Shown here: in pieces, positions 34,542 to 46,314 of the stretch | How the letters are laid out: the number at the start of each line of letters is the position of its first letter | How positions within the stretch are numbered: position 1 is the first letter of the stretch | NCBI GenBank assembly: GCA_028554795.2 | Contig: CM068831.1 | Location: forward strand, 60,444,769-60,508,768 | Source of the DNA: Sinohyriopsis cumingii | Taxonomy: Eukaryota > Mollusca > Bivalvia > Unionida > Unionidae | Length of the DNA stretch: 64,000 nt | Direction of reading: 5' to 3' | Notes under the pieces: model-generated | The model's database searches: none | The model's input: the letters and a program-made list of their open reading frames with translations, nothing else | What the model was told of the DNA's origin: nothing | Program-made: the position numbers and the translations under genes

Positions 34542-36530
34542 CCGTTTCATTAGCAATCTTACGCTTGCACTTCTCAGTTACTCACCTATCATATGCAACA
34601 TAGGCAATATTATTATTTTCATGTGTTTATGTGTCAAATAAATTAGAATCCCTTTCTATTTTTTGCATGTGGACTTTGCTAGCATTGCAAAACTGAACCT
34701 CTTTAATGCGAATCGAACTGTAGAATATGATAGTTCTTAAGTAATACGGAGGTAATTTATAATTAAAAGGACATCATGTACTCATTTAATGAACCATTAA
34801 ATGTATTAAAGAAAATGAAATTTCTAACGTTTCATTCTTATTTAGCTCGTATGGAACCATTTGGAGTAAATCTGATTCCATAAATATAAATGGAATGTAA
34901 TATGACTGACTTGCCATTTGTAAACCTAACCGTCTCGTGGAAGATCATCAACAGCATTAGAACTTTTCTCTCCATTATATATTTCATTCTTATGATTCTG
35001 AAAGTAGAAAATATACTAGTTGAGAGAGCGAGAAAGTTACCAATTTATGCAATTTGGGCTTTTAAGTGCTAAAATATAACAAACCAAGCTGTAAATACCA
35101 ATTCAAAATTGCATATTATGTAATAATGGAAATGTAAATCAAACACAAAGTAAACTGTATAATCTTGCCATTAAAACTTCAGCAGAAACTATTAACTGAT
35201 CAGTCACTGACGTGAAAATGTAACTATGTGTAATAACATTTTGAAAATTTATTCCAGAGTACACATTCCATTTCAAGCTAGTATAGAAATAACTGAAATA
35301 CTCTCATTCTTAGACAAGAATCAAAGATATATATTCAACAATAATGAGCTGGTAATGTGGTCGTGGCCAGTTTTAATAACAGCTCTACTCGCTATTTGGT
35401 AGCTATTACTTTTCTTTTCAAGCAATCTCGTCCATGCAATGCGAATAGATCCTCCATTGGAGTACAGAATTGTCCGTCCTACACAATCGTGATTATCAAC
35501 AGTACTGATATTACTTGTGTCGTTCGTGACGTGACCAGATACAAATTGCCTTTTGTGAGCAAAAACCTCATTTGCAACTAACTTCAACAATATTTCAACT
35601 ACATTCATCCGTATTGTATTCCGATTTGATGCTGGAATCCCATAATCTGTTTTAGTATTTAATTCTGGAAAAGTCTTCTCTGGTTTCCAGATGTTGCCGC
35701 ATCATTTAGATGTTAGGGTACACCTCTCTTAGATTCAAAATACAATTGGTTCACGGATAAGTTAATGTAAAGTTACTCTGTTCATAATAGAATTTTGAAT
35801 TTACATATCCTGCCTAGCCGGTACGCAATCTGGAGGCAAAACTATTGCTTCTAAGGAACATAATCGTTTGACTAACTTTATGCCTCGGGCATAATCGGCA
35901 TTTTGCACACCTTCTCCTCGATTTAAAACAGCCAAATGTGAAAAGATTGGCGCCGAGATAAATTCAACAATGGAAGCGTACCAATCAAATATAGTGGACT
36001 AGAGGGCTCGAACATAATACTTGCAGGATCTAAAATTTAAACGGTAACAGGTACCGTTTGTAAAGGAAAGCTACCCTAAGATTTTCATTGTGTTGAGAAT
36101 TCTGGAACAGTTACAAGGACGCTTCTGAGTTAGGTCCGATCGCTCTAAGAAAGGGAAACAGTTCCGTTTATGTGAATTCTAAAGAAAGGCCACTCCTAAA
36201 TTTGTGGCGATTTATTTCGTAAAAGGAAATTGGAATTTAATGTAAGAGCTGTAAGATGATATCTTGGCCTAACTTTGTACTTGATTTGAGTTAACTAGAT
36301 TGTATAGCTTTTAATTACTGTAATTAGCTCTGAATTGAGTTATGTCGTGCATTTGTATTTATTAGAATGCTTGTGTTAAGATGTGTATTTGTTAGATATG
36401 CGTTGTAATTGCGTTAAGAGCAAACGAAACATTTTGACAAAAGAGTTGTATGTGCAGCTCAATACCGGATGAAAACGGGTTGCTATGTTCCATCAATCTA
36501 ACTGTTCGTTAAAAAAAGTAGCAATAGCAA
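33560..36530. other. Region upstream of Ig receptor; (AT)n at 34488-34537
   Basis: Should contain the missing signal-peptide exon. One candidate on the minus strand near 34990-34930 begins MERKVLMLLMIFHE, which is hydrophobic enough, but neither nearby GT gives the required phase 1, so I do not call it. Sequence from about 35.8 kb becomes less AT-rich and may already be flank of element B. No other gene is seen. Confidence 0.4.
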
Positions 36531-36534
36531 GGAG

Positions 36535-36600
36535 CTTTTATCCAATCAGAAGAGAACGGGCGCGTGGCATTGGACTCAATATATAGGTGCGACAGTGCTG
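36535..36600 (+). promoter_or_regulatory. CCAAT/TATA promoter-like sequence
   Basis: ccaatcagaag at about 36542 is followed 35 nt later by atatatagg (about 36579). This is a classic metazoan CCAAT-TATA spacing, placed upstream of the first plus-strand frames of element B. Activity is inferred. Confidence 0.4.
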
Positions 36601-36681
36601 ATAGGTAGTTTATCATAATGGGATCGTTTGAGTATGGCTGAGAATATGATACATATGTATTGAGGTGTGCCTGCTGTGGAT

Positions 36682-37211
36682 ATGAGTAGCAGTTTGGTTT
36701 TGAATGGAGCTGCAATGTTTCCAGAAGAAGATGACTTTAATTTGGATTTAGCTAACATTATGTTGTCTTCTTAAGACATTTTGCCTGCGTCAGTAGTAGC
36801 TTCTCCATCGTTACTGTTAATGTGGGATTTTTGAGGGAGACAAAGGAAAGAATTTGAGAGAGTTTTACAATGACAACAAGAGAAAAGTAGAAGTAAAGGA
36901 AAACATAACGAAGAAGTAGAGAAGAGGACAATTTTGAATTATGAATGGGTAAAACAAGATAGTGGAAACAAAACGTTTTGTGTGGTACACGATACTTTGG
37001 TACAATTAAAGTACTTGATACAAATTATACTTCTTTGACTCCACCCCAAGATAAAGCTTTCCATGCCTTCTATCATCATTTCACTGACACTGACATGCCA
37101 GGAGCAGTAACATCAGACGTTATGAGTATTTCCACTGCTGCAAAGCAGCAACAGCATCAGGAAAAGGAGCAGAACATGGTGTGGAAATGTCTTGTGACGC
37201 ATTTGTTATGA
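36682..37211 (+). pseudogene. Element B first unassigned ORFs
   Basis: An ATG at 36682 opens MSSSLVLNGAAMFPEEDDFN... and stops at 36774. Coding-like sequence resumes in other frames (NYEWVKQDSGNKTFCVVHDT at about 36940; TNYTSLTPPQDKAFHAFYHH at about 37020) to a TGA at 37211. The acidic N-terminus and promoter-proximal position would suit a regulatory protein, but I do not recognise the family. Confidence 0.35.
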
Positions 37212-37335
37212 GTTTGTCAAACGCAAACATCCATCGATCCATTTCAGAACCACCAAAATATCTTGTAAAGGAGATGCTACTCAATGACTGCCAAAACAGG
37301 TAAAACTTAAATCCTTTTTCTCACATGACTGAATG

Positions 37336-37337
<2 letters not shown>

Positions 37338-37370
<33 letters not shown>
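37338..37370. repeat. (TG)n microsatellite
   Basis: Sixteen TG units within element B. Confidence 0.95.
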
Positions 37371-37372
<2 letters not shown>

Positions 37373-38199
37373 GTAACATATCCACACTATACAACATTAT
37401 GACATAGAGGCACTTAAGACTTTTGATAATTACTCTTTATTTAAATTCACAAAGAAAATATTATATCACAAAAGTCCATCTTCTTCTTTCTTTATCAAAT
37501 GGGTTCTTACTCTTCACTCTCTCCTGGCGATCTTGACTGCTCTGATTTCCTGCATTTCTTGATGGAGAAGGGTTTCTCTTCTATTTCTAAATAAGGAATC
37601 TCCTATTGTTCTTGTTTTTATTATTCCTGTATTTCTTGTTTTCGTAGGACACTTTGAATATCTGTTCTCCTGGCAATGATAACATGTATCTCTATCTTTC
37701 CCTCTTCTGTGTTTCTCTTGCGTTTACGTTGTGGACATTCTGGAGACCAATTCTTTTTCACTTGACAGATATATAAAGCATCATGACATTACCTTGAGAG
37801 GCGTAGTCCATAGTTTATCGGAAGCATTCTTCCGAATGACACTCTAAATCTCTAACCACCCACAATAAACATTTATTTTCACTCTTCTATTTGCACAATC
37901 TGAAAGCTGAATTAATTTTTAAGAGTAAGAAGTTCTCCCTATACACAAGGAAAATGATGTGTCAAACGTAGTCAAATTAAAGGTGGAATTAAGATGAAAC
38001 CATAAAACGTTTCCAGTGAGAAACCAAATGAGGACGAATAAGCCAAAAAACAACAACAATTAATTCCTGTGCCACCACATGATCTCGCTGTAGTGTTAGA
38101 GCAATCACATGCTAGTGATTTTCAAGACGACAATAGTGAGCCAGAACCAACACCATCAATATCTGCCGAAAGACCAAGATAATCCAGATAGACCAAAAT

Positions 38200-41130
38200 T
38201 AAGTTGTTCAGTAGCTCCCGAAGATTATGACATTCAAGAGACTCAAATAGACTTCTGGAAAATTTAAAACCATGACTTAAACCTACATAATATTACAATT
38301 AGCAAACCCCAAGACATCATGTGCCTAAACCAAGCCATCATCATGGGTCGATCGTATGCGAAGAAGAACGAAACCGGAAAATGTATAGCAGTCCTAGTGT
38401 TTCGAAAACCTAGCTACCCAGACGGAAAATTATAAGCTTGATTATCATCACTAAGTTTCAAATAATTACTAATGCTACTGGATTTTTCTGAAGCGTAGGC
38501 CACTCGTGTGGGCATCTTATTCGAACCAATAATTTCGGGGCACACATTTGCCCAGAGAAGAAAAGATGTCGTCCTTATGACCAGATCGTGGACTTTGAAC
38601 ATATATGCTAAATCCAAATATATAAGGATGAGCTGTAGTCAGACTTGAAGATACTCCATAACAAAAATAAAAGGACACGATTGGATTTTAGTTTTTGCTT
38701 GCTTGGAATATGCGCAAGAAACTTACATTGACTCTCCTAATTGTTGTGTAGCTAATTTGGCTTACGAGAAGTAGATACAAAAGCCTATGTTGTTTCAGTC
38801 GTGGTAATATTGGTACGTGCAAACAATCCTTCTGGGTCCCTGGGCTCTTTACGAATTTTCCTAATGGATCAAAGACCAAATAGATGACTATTAAGATAAT
38901 ACGACAGTCGAAGATAAGCTACAGTGATGAATCACAATTTCTTAGGATACGATTGACAATTTTTCTGAAATATTATTCAAAACAAGGCACCGAGTGTCAC
39001 ACAGTCACAATGAAAAAAGCCAAAGTCATCTACCTGATAGTGAGACAAGTAAAGTTTAAAAATTCCATAAATATTTTGACATGCCTTTGCCTAAAACAGT
39101 TGGAATGATAGAAATGTATAAAGGTTATTAATTAACACATTTTAGTACCAAAGCTGACCAACACGTTGCACTAACGCATTTGAGAGACGTTCACTATTAC
39201 GAACTCGACGGCATGCTCACACAACAATGAGATTCATGTTATGCTTTGTACCAAACTTACTTTTCGAACTCTTTTGACTTTCAGGAAGAAATGATGAAAT
39301 ATTGCTGACAATTATTTCTGCATCTGATGGGTATCGATCCTATGAAGTAAGGTTTTACCATCGATAAAACACGAGAATAAAAAGCCATAATACCCAAAAA
39401 GCCATAATCTTACGTCTCGGTCTGGCATCGACACTTCAACTAAAGTTTTCCGTTCGTTGCATAACTTGTGTGAAGATGAAAACTTGAAATAACATGCTTG
39501 AAACGGGAGAGAAAAGAAAATTCGAAGTCTTTCTTTGCATGGTTGTTATTTACAAAACTCCAAGATTGACTAAGAGTTCCGTGAATGAATTGTACCAATA
39601 AACAGACCAACAACGCTTAATGATTAAAAATTCATATAAATCAAACGGTAGAAATGTGTGAGCACGAGTACGATCGACGTTTCAAAACCGATCCCAAATT
39701 TAGGCGCATTGCCGAACGTTACGACGAGTTGGATCTTGTACGTTTGAACCCAGGCGACAGTTTGTTTGGAGAATGAAACAGTGTGACACGGTTTATCTCA
39801 AGGATAACAAAATTAAATACATCGACATATTTTCTTTGTATACATGAGTGTGCAAATATGCTCTGTTTCCCACAGGGGACCCTGAAATGTTAGCAGTATA
39901 TATTAACGTAAACCAAAATCTTCATTACCAAGTAATGGCCAAAACAAAAACAAAATCTTACATCCATCTCATTTCTGCAATCGGTCTGACATACATTATC
40001 GCCAAGGAAATCTGATGTTTCCTTTAAGGTTAAACATGCAATCGGGACAATTTTATTGTCACAAATATAAAGAACGCGCTTTCATGGGAACGTGTGTGAG
40101 TGAAATTTGTTCGTGCTCTGGATCGTGATTACCGAGTGTTAAATATCTATGAAATTTGTCACTTTCTTACTAAGGAATGATACCAAAAGGACGACAAAAG
40201 GACGAATACTCTAAGAAGAAAGCAGCGGTGGCTCAGCTGATGTTATACCGGACTCACGACAGAAAGGGCGCGGGCTCTAATCCTATCGCGAGACCAGTCG
40301 GCAAGGCAAGTTACTCCAATTGTCTTGGCAGTAAATAACCTATCTGTGTTTCTGTGATGTAATGCGAAAAACTAACCAAACAAACCAATAAAGGAATGTT
40401 CAATGGGCTGCGTAAAAGGATTTCTCAAATTGAAAAAAGAAGCAAGTGGCTAGCACTGTTTGTCTGAGACTCCAGAAGGCAAGAGAAATTCAAATAATGG
40501 TACCGTTCCTCAGAACTGATCCCTTTAGCCGATATGGAAAAGAATGTGAAAGACGTACCTTTGCAAACGTAGCGAAAATAATTTTCTAGGGGAACATTGG
40601 GCCAAGGTCCAATGTTAACCAACACGAAAAACTTTGCAGACCCACGTTCATACATTTAAACTGAATGACAAAGGGAAATTCATGAAATATCTGGCGATCG
40701 TTTGTTGAGATTCGCTCTTGGAAAATTATAAAGAACCTACATAAATTGCACCTCCTGACCCGTTAGGAAATGACATCACTGCAGCGTACATGACAAACAA
40801 TGCGCATTTAAAATTGTAGGAAGCCTTAGAATATTTAGAAGATTTCGTTGTTTTTGTACACTGGCAGCCGTATGTTTAGCAATCGCCCTCATAGCAATTG
40901 CCTAAAAATCGAAAGGGACCGTTTAGGTGCCTGAATGGAGGAGCGCCAGAAGACACTATCGGCAGTTTCGCAAGAGGTGGCACCAAACGTTATGGATACC
41001 AATACCGAGACCGACGGAGAAAACTTCACTCATAATGCAGAGTAAAAAATCTGAGACTGAACTAACGATCTAGTCAAGTAGTGAAATTTTGACGTGTTGA
41101 ACGAAGCCTACAGCACTGACAAGTATCAAG
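38200..41130 (+). pseudogene. Element B family B DNA polymerase
   Basis: Landmarks in order on the plus strand: DIMCLNQAIIMGRSYAKKN (about 38317); MCEHEYDRRFKTDPKF...LNPGDSLFG (39654-39776); motif A KIKYIDIFSLY (about 39810), with the Asp kept; RVLNIYEICHFLTKE (about 40130-40178); FLKLKKEASG-like text after a SINE (about 40415); SRGTLGQGP / NIGPRSN (about 40590), the K.N.FWGK region; AAYMTNNAHLKL...ALEYLEDFVVFVHW (about 40775-40865), where motif C DTDS is missing; and SFARGGTKRYGYQYRDRR (about 40965). This is the other common Polinton-type PolB lineage (GGPK.YGY type). Many frame breaks make it inactive. Confidence 0.8.
40180..40390 (+). mobile_element. tRNA-headed SINE inserted in element B PolB
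   Basis: cagcggtggctcagctgatg resembles a pol III A box and gggctctaatcctatcgcga a weak B box. A body with aaggcaagttactccaattg and cagtaaataacc follows, and then a tail of (aaacc)n type. The 8 bp aaggaatg stands at 40173-40180 and again at 40391-40398, consistent with a target-site duplication. PolB-like coding sequence lies immediately on both sides. Confidence 0.65.
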
Positions 41131-41429
41131 TTTTTCGTTTGACAACATTAGATCGACACAAAAACACATTTAGAAAAACACAAAGTCGACCTTTAGAAAA
41201 GTCTATCTAATCGTGTACCTGAAACTAGAGCGACTTCCAGTCAACAACACTTCATCGTACCAACACACTGAGCTCCAGTATGAAAAATTACAAGAAAGTC
41301 ACTTAGAATGACGATATTTACTTTCACAGAACAACCATAGCAGACTTACTGTGGACTCCAAGTTCAAAGAATCCTAATTTTCTGATGTCTTTTCTGACTA
41401 CTGCGATTGTTCATGTCGAGCAAACACGT

Positions 41430-41560
41430 TTATAAATGGCATACAGATAGGGATATATTACCCACTACCAACGCTTTAGCAAGAGCTGGATTTGACTATG
41501 TGGGATAGGGAAACGAAATACATTGTTTGAGTTGTGGTCTGACAGTCCGTATGGACTAAA
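41430..41560 (+). pseudogene. BIR (IAP repeat)-like fragment
   Basis: The frame KWHTDRDILPTTNALARAGF, then DYVG and, after a stop, NEIHCLSCGLTVR matches the start and middle of a baculovirus IAP repeat: LA.AGF.Y.G, then the zinc-binding C-x2-C (CLSC). The distal His and Cys ligands are not found. BIR proteins block caspases and are carried by several large DNA viruses as well as by hosts. Here it lies between PolB and helicase of element B on the same strand, so capture by the element is plausible. Short and broken. Confidence 0.5.
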
Positions 41561-41599
41561 ACATTCATCTATCCTGAACAAAACATAGTTTCCGTGCTG

Positions 41600-43060
41600 T
41601 AGTTACCTTTTTTACGTCTTTCCACCGATTACAAAATCACAACATAGTACTTCGGGGACAGTACCGTTCCCCAGTATAAAACAGAAAAGATTTCTTAGAT
41701 AAACATTTCACTGAGTACAAAATCAGATCTATAAAGAGGATGAATAATTCAACACAGCAATTGAGAGAAGGACTCACTAAAGACTTCAACTTTGATCAAG
41801 ACCTCGCGTGAAATGATGTTTCTTGCGACCAGAGCGATGGGTATTCCGCGAAATCAAAAATGCAGAACGGTCTTATCGCGCGACTACTAACTTCGAAGCT
41901 ATGCCGCTCATTTTGTTTTGCCGCTCTACTAGCGGAATACATGCATCACGACCATCCGTTTTCACTGGCACAAGTTATGTCGCGCCTATACCCAGCTACC
42001 GATCTCATTCATGCAATGCAAACCTCTCTGGATACCATCACTCGTTGATCAAGATGTGCCAATCTAAGTAAACTACTCGTTTTCTTTCCTTTCACCAGCC
42101 TATTGTGACTTTGAGAGTCGATTCCAGAATTTCAAAGGGAAATGGTATAAATATCTTGAAGTTCTTATTCACAAATCTTGAGCCAGAACCGCATTTGTCT
42201 ATTTAGAAGGAGAAAAATTTTAAAATATACATGAATGCAAATACATTTTTACCAAACACATCAAGGCAAAAATCCTTTGCGACGAGTTATGAGGTAGTAA
42301 CTTATCATTTGAGTAATCCTTTACCTCACAATCTGTTTGCTAGTGTTGTGAATATTTAATCAAAAACGAGGATCAATATTAAATCTTACCATGCCATGAC
42401 TTTTGTCTTCTGTGTTGCAATTTATCCAGTGTAAGGAGGTCAATGACAATACTTAAAATTTAGAGGATTACTTAAACATTTTGCAACAACTATTTCCACC
42501 ACCTATGTTTCCACTGAATTAAGAGTATGTGTTAGTGACTACTTTCTCGATTTTAGTTTCCCAGCAGATTCCTTGTGAACTTTTTATGACCAGCAGATGC
42601 AAAGACATCGTGACTACCCAAACTTTATCTGTGCACGAGTGTTTATGTTTACCAAGACGTGTGTGTAGCTTGTGCTGTACGACAACATATTCACACCTGG
42701 AAAGATGTGAAGATACGGATCATGTAACCCACGTTATTGACATTACAGATAGCTTTTATGGATGACAATGTCTTACAACTCCAGCTCTATTCACTTCGTA
42801 GTTAGCAAATATTGAATACAATCTAAATGCATCAAGATCCACGGTATTCTCCACGCTGATTTTCATCATTGAAATAAAATAGACATAGCTGGTCTTACTC
42901 CGATGAAAATAGTCTCACTAAATTTCGTGCTCAACATCTCAGAGAAGATTTTGTAAACTGTAAACGTGGAAATGTGCATACAGAATTTTAAAAAATAGCA
43001 CAATGGAAAAACTCTCGTATCAAGGGAAAATAAATTACTTGGTTATTGTAGAAAAAAAAA
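41600..43060 (+). other. Unassigned part of element B
   Basis: Plus-strand frames such as 42529-42765 contain a Cys-rich stretch (VHECLCLPRRVCSLCC), which could be a decayed zinc finger, for instance a RING following the BIR-like fragment. The Cys spacing does not fit a RING clearly. Nothing else is recognised. Confidence 0.3.
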
Positions 43061-43064
43061 AACA

Positions 43065-43610
43065 TTGAAAAATCCGATAATTATTAAAACAATAACAAAC
43101 GGGATTTTGTACAAATATGGTAAATACTGTAGTAAAGGTGCTCCAATAATTGTATATGATCATAATTCACCTGCATGGACCGTCTCAGTAAGAACATTTC
43201 CAAGAGAGATACTAATACGAATTTACCACGGTGACATCTACGAAGAAATCGACAAGATAAGTTAGCATGACCCTGTAACAATATGGCTATATCACGCAGA
43301 TGACTCTGTGTCGGATGAATCAACATTTGATCAGTTATGTTACCATCTGTAGTTATTTATCGGAATGAATCACAGCAACAAAATATGAAACATATTTTGG
43401 TAAAATATAACATAGACAAAGATGAAGTACTCAAACGCTGTTTTTACGGCGTTGTCTGTTGTTGTACATATAACCCAACAAAACAAATTCATGACGATCA
43501 ACTTCAAAATAATTTCTCGATGATGTATCACAATCTTGTGTCGAATTTGGTCATGGCGATAAACGAGCAACTACCAAATATCGTTCTTACTGAATTTGCC
43601 GAAATTTAAT
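43065..43610 (+). pseudogene. Element B unassigned replication-region ORFs
   Basis: Two consecutive plus-strand frames of 66 and 90 codons (43065-43265 and 43337-43609) look like genuine coding remnants: NGILYKYGKYCSKGAPIIVY and, in the second, DEVLKRCFYGVVCCCTYNP. They lie directly upstream of the helicase in the same orientation and may be its N-terminal part. No family is recognised. Confidence 0.35.
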
Positions 43611-43934
43611 AATTCGAGTATTTAGCGAGTATTCATCCGATTATACCACTTTGGCTTGGTAGACACTCTTATAAACCAGATACCAATTTCAATCTCAACG
43701 ACTGATGCGCAAACCTCAGCTTGGTTGGGCTCTAATAGCGTTATTACGATATATGTTAGACACTAAGATTTTAACGTCGTTAACGGTAACCTCTGCGATA
43801 ATTTCGTACAAACAATAAAAGCATGTTTGGATACTGCATGATGACAAAGAAATATGCAGAAAACTTACTGGTAAATTTCCTGTTTCATCACGACGTCCAG
43901 TCGAGTTAGATTTTGTCATCAATGACACAGCGGC

Positions 43935-44770
43935 AAAAGGTATATTGGTGTCATGGTGCTGCTGTTAGAGTCGTCACGGATTCTTTTTATATTAGGCGAT
44001 GTAACAAGGAACTTTCTGAGCCATTTATCGAAGAATACACCAGCAGTGTCAACTGAAGTTCTCGGCGAATAAAACGTGAGCAAATACCTAAATATTCAGA
44101 GTCAGCTGACGTCAAAACACCACATATTTATTACTTTAATGTCAATTTATCAGAACCATCATTATCACCATCAGCAAACAATCCAATCACGAGACATAAC
44201 AAGGTCTATCTGAATGATCCAGGTGGTTCTTGGTGAAACAACACGTGCGATAGAATTATTTAAAAACCCTGACATGATTGTGTTGACGCCAACTCAACGG
44301 CTTGCCAGAGAGATGAGACAACTTGGTGTCAGCGCATGCACGTATCATAGTCTCTTTAGATGGCGAGGTGATGCATGGACCCTCGATAGAAAGGGTGAGA
44401 AAAATATCCAGAGAATAATTATCTGGGATGAGATTTGTACAGTATCCAAAGATGTTTTAGAAATGTTTCTTGATTGATAATTAACAAAGTCTACTGCAAT
44501 TATCATGTGTGGCGATCATGGACAGCCTCCGTTGTTTACAAGTGAATCACCACACGAATGGTTGATCAAATATATTAGCCACGAAGAAGAAGTTTTTTTT
44601 ACAAATATCGATCACAGGATGAACAACTACGACAACTGAAATCGTTAATTAGATTACAATCTGACAAAGTTCATTGCGAAATACTGCATACCGTAATTTC
44701 AGACACTCCTCATTTGCAGCAGTGGCTTTGCCACCGCCGCCGTCACAAACAACAACGTCAACAGGAATTA
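43935..44770 (+). pseudogene. Element B superfamily 1 helicase (Pif1/RecD-like)
   Basis: YWCHGAAVRVVTDSFYIRR opens the readable part. A damaged Walker A follows (44200-44235; YLNDPGGS, where the frame shifts inside the loop and the invariant Lys reads Glu), then IVLTPTQRLAREMRQ (motif Ia), CTYHSLFRW, and motif II IIWDEICTV (about 44425). After a stop it continues IIMCGDHGQPP (motif III, GD.QQ.P-like, about 44505), then LIRLQSDKVHCEIL. These are SF1 helicase motifs. Similar unannotated helicases are, as I recall, linked to PolB genes in other eukaryotic mobile elements. Its position beside PolB suggests a replication role. Not functional. Confidence 0.65.
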
Positions 44771-44799
44771 TCAAAGCGGTGAAGAAACAATTAGCTCGT

Positions 44800-44930
44800 G
44801 ATGTGCAAGATGACAAAAAAACAGCGCCAGTTTGACATGGATATGGAATTTGTCATGATGCTGAAACAAAGACAAAGAAATCACTGCGCCTGCTGTAACA
44901 CAATAATGTTGTGGTAATATTTTACAATGA
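44800..44930 (+). pseudogene. Cys-rich (HNH-like?) fragment after helicase
   Basis: The frame MTKKQRQFDMDMEFVMMLKQ followed by RNHCACCNTIMLW shows a C-x2-C knuckle after a helical lead, reminiscent of the N-terminal part of HNH-type endonuclease domains. Only one knuckle is present. Tentative. Confidence 0.3.
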
Positions 44931-44954
44931 TGTAAGACAATGTAACAGACGTAG

Positions 44955-45910
44955 ATGAGCTTCATTCATCAGAGCATGTGTTAGCGTTGTTTGTTGGCTC
45001 GTATCCAATCTGGTGGTAACTGGGTTCACGTGCAAATCCACGTTGAGTGGCTGTTGAATCTGGTCTGTTGATTAGTGGCAGCACAGTAGATCTTACCACG
45101 CTGTTACCCTCAACACGGGATCAGTTGATCTTGCTGTAACATCCTCAAGTTCACCAGGTTTATATAAATACCTCACAGTTACTTTGCTACCCAACACTGG
45201 TTGTTGCAGATAATCTGGTGATTTTCGTCTTTGTATGTGTTTGTTTCGCAATTGTTTCATGTCAGTTCCACTCGTGGCCTCGTTGTTAACGCGGCCACCA
45301 CATGATGTAGTCTCGCAACCCATTCAGGAGATATGTCCTGAACGCTCAGCGTTCCGCTAAGCAATTATTTGGCACATTGATGACCAAAGAGTCGCTATGC
45401 AAGTGTTTGATTAAAGCTTTCAACGATTGTCTCATCTCGATATATCGCTGTGTGTCCACGTTTGATCTTAACGTGCTGTTGTTGTTGTATCATTGTCGTT
45501 ACTGCACCGATAAATGCTTTACCAAGAGCAACCTGTAGCAATTGTGGCCATAGCAGACCGTCATGCAGGCCGGGTCCTAGCGAATAAATTCCTTCAAACG
45601 CTGCTGCGACGTCCGCTGCTATTTTAGACGATAACAGTTCAGCCTCTTTGTATATACTTGCAACGTCTACGACAGTCAACGCATATTTGTATTGCGCCGT
45701 TTTCATACGTCATGCAGTAAAAAAAAAGATATCTGCCTGATAATCTTTGCTGGGCATGCTCACATCAAACCATCCATGTTGAATAGTTTTGAGACGTGGA
45801 AGATAACTTTGCCCTAAGGCCTATCGGCTAAAGCACGAACATCGGCGAGTTCTTTAATTGCTGCTGTACCTCTCCAATATCCTCTTGGACTTTAATAAAT
45901 TGGCTGCATT
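44955..45910 (-). pseudogene. Element B retrovirus-like integrase
   Basis: Minus strand: AAIKELADVRAL (about 45860), ALGQSYLPRLKTIQ (about 45805), FDVSMPSKDYQADI with the first catalytic Asp (about 45755), then an open stretch 45706-45395 with YKYALTVVDVASIYKEAELL, WPQLLQVALGKAF (second catalytic Asp replaced by Ala) and IYRDETIVESFNQTLA with the catalytic Glu. After a frame change 45323-45093 continues VNNEATSGTDMKQLRN and VTVRYLYKPGELED with TDPVLRV, the typical Polinton integrase C-terminal domain. The family integrates the element by DDE chemistry. One catalytic residue is lost and the frame is broken at least three times. Confidence 0.85.
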
Positions 45911-45939
45911 ATGTAACTGTTGGCGTTTGATTGCCCGCT

Positions 45940-46235
45940 CCCTGCACTATTTTACCTTTCATCGCCGATCTTGACATTCACGATATCTCGTTGGTGTAGA
46001 TCTGGATTTTTTTTCGTCAAGTCTAATATCAAGGCGAGTTCCAGGACCACAATACTTATATTCTGGAATGTGTTTATCCCCAGAATACTTAGCCCATGGT
46101 GTTTCATATATTTTCCGGAGTGCTTTAGCAATATCGCTGTCAGCTGTCTCAGCAGTAATACGCACAAACGTATATTTTGTGTGCCGCATTTTACACATTT
46201 ACATGTAAGTGCCGAAGTGTTATTTTTCAACGTGG
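45940..46235 (-). pseudogene. Element B PLA2-domain protein
   Basis: Reading down from about 46230: KCVKCGTQN zinc-ribbon-like knuckle, then SDIAKALRKIYETPWAKYSG, then YKYCGPGTRLDIRLDEK, which contains an intact phospholipase A2 calcium-binding loop (YCGPGT). The part that should carry the catalytic His-Asp is missing and the integrase follows almost at once. The same N-terminal knuckle plus PLA2 order is seen in element A. In parvoviruses and adintoviruses this domain is part of a minor capsid protein. Confidence 0.75.
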
Positions 46236-46314
46236 TTACTCGCAGAAAATGTTGTACCAGTGACTGTCATGCATCGAACACAATATAAACTCATGATTAT
46301 AAATAATATTATAT

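Noticed and set aside
34890..35010. Signal-peptide exon for the Ig receptor (minus strand, MERKVLMLLMIF)
   Set aside because: Hydrophobicity is acceptable, but the available GT donors give phase 0 or 2, not the phase 1 required by the next exon.
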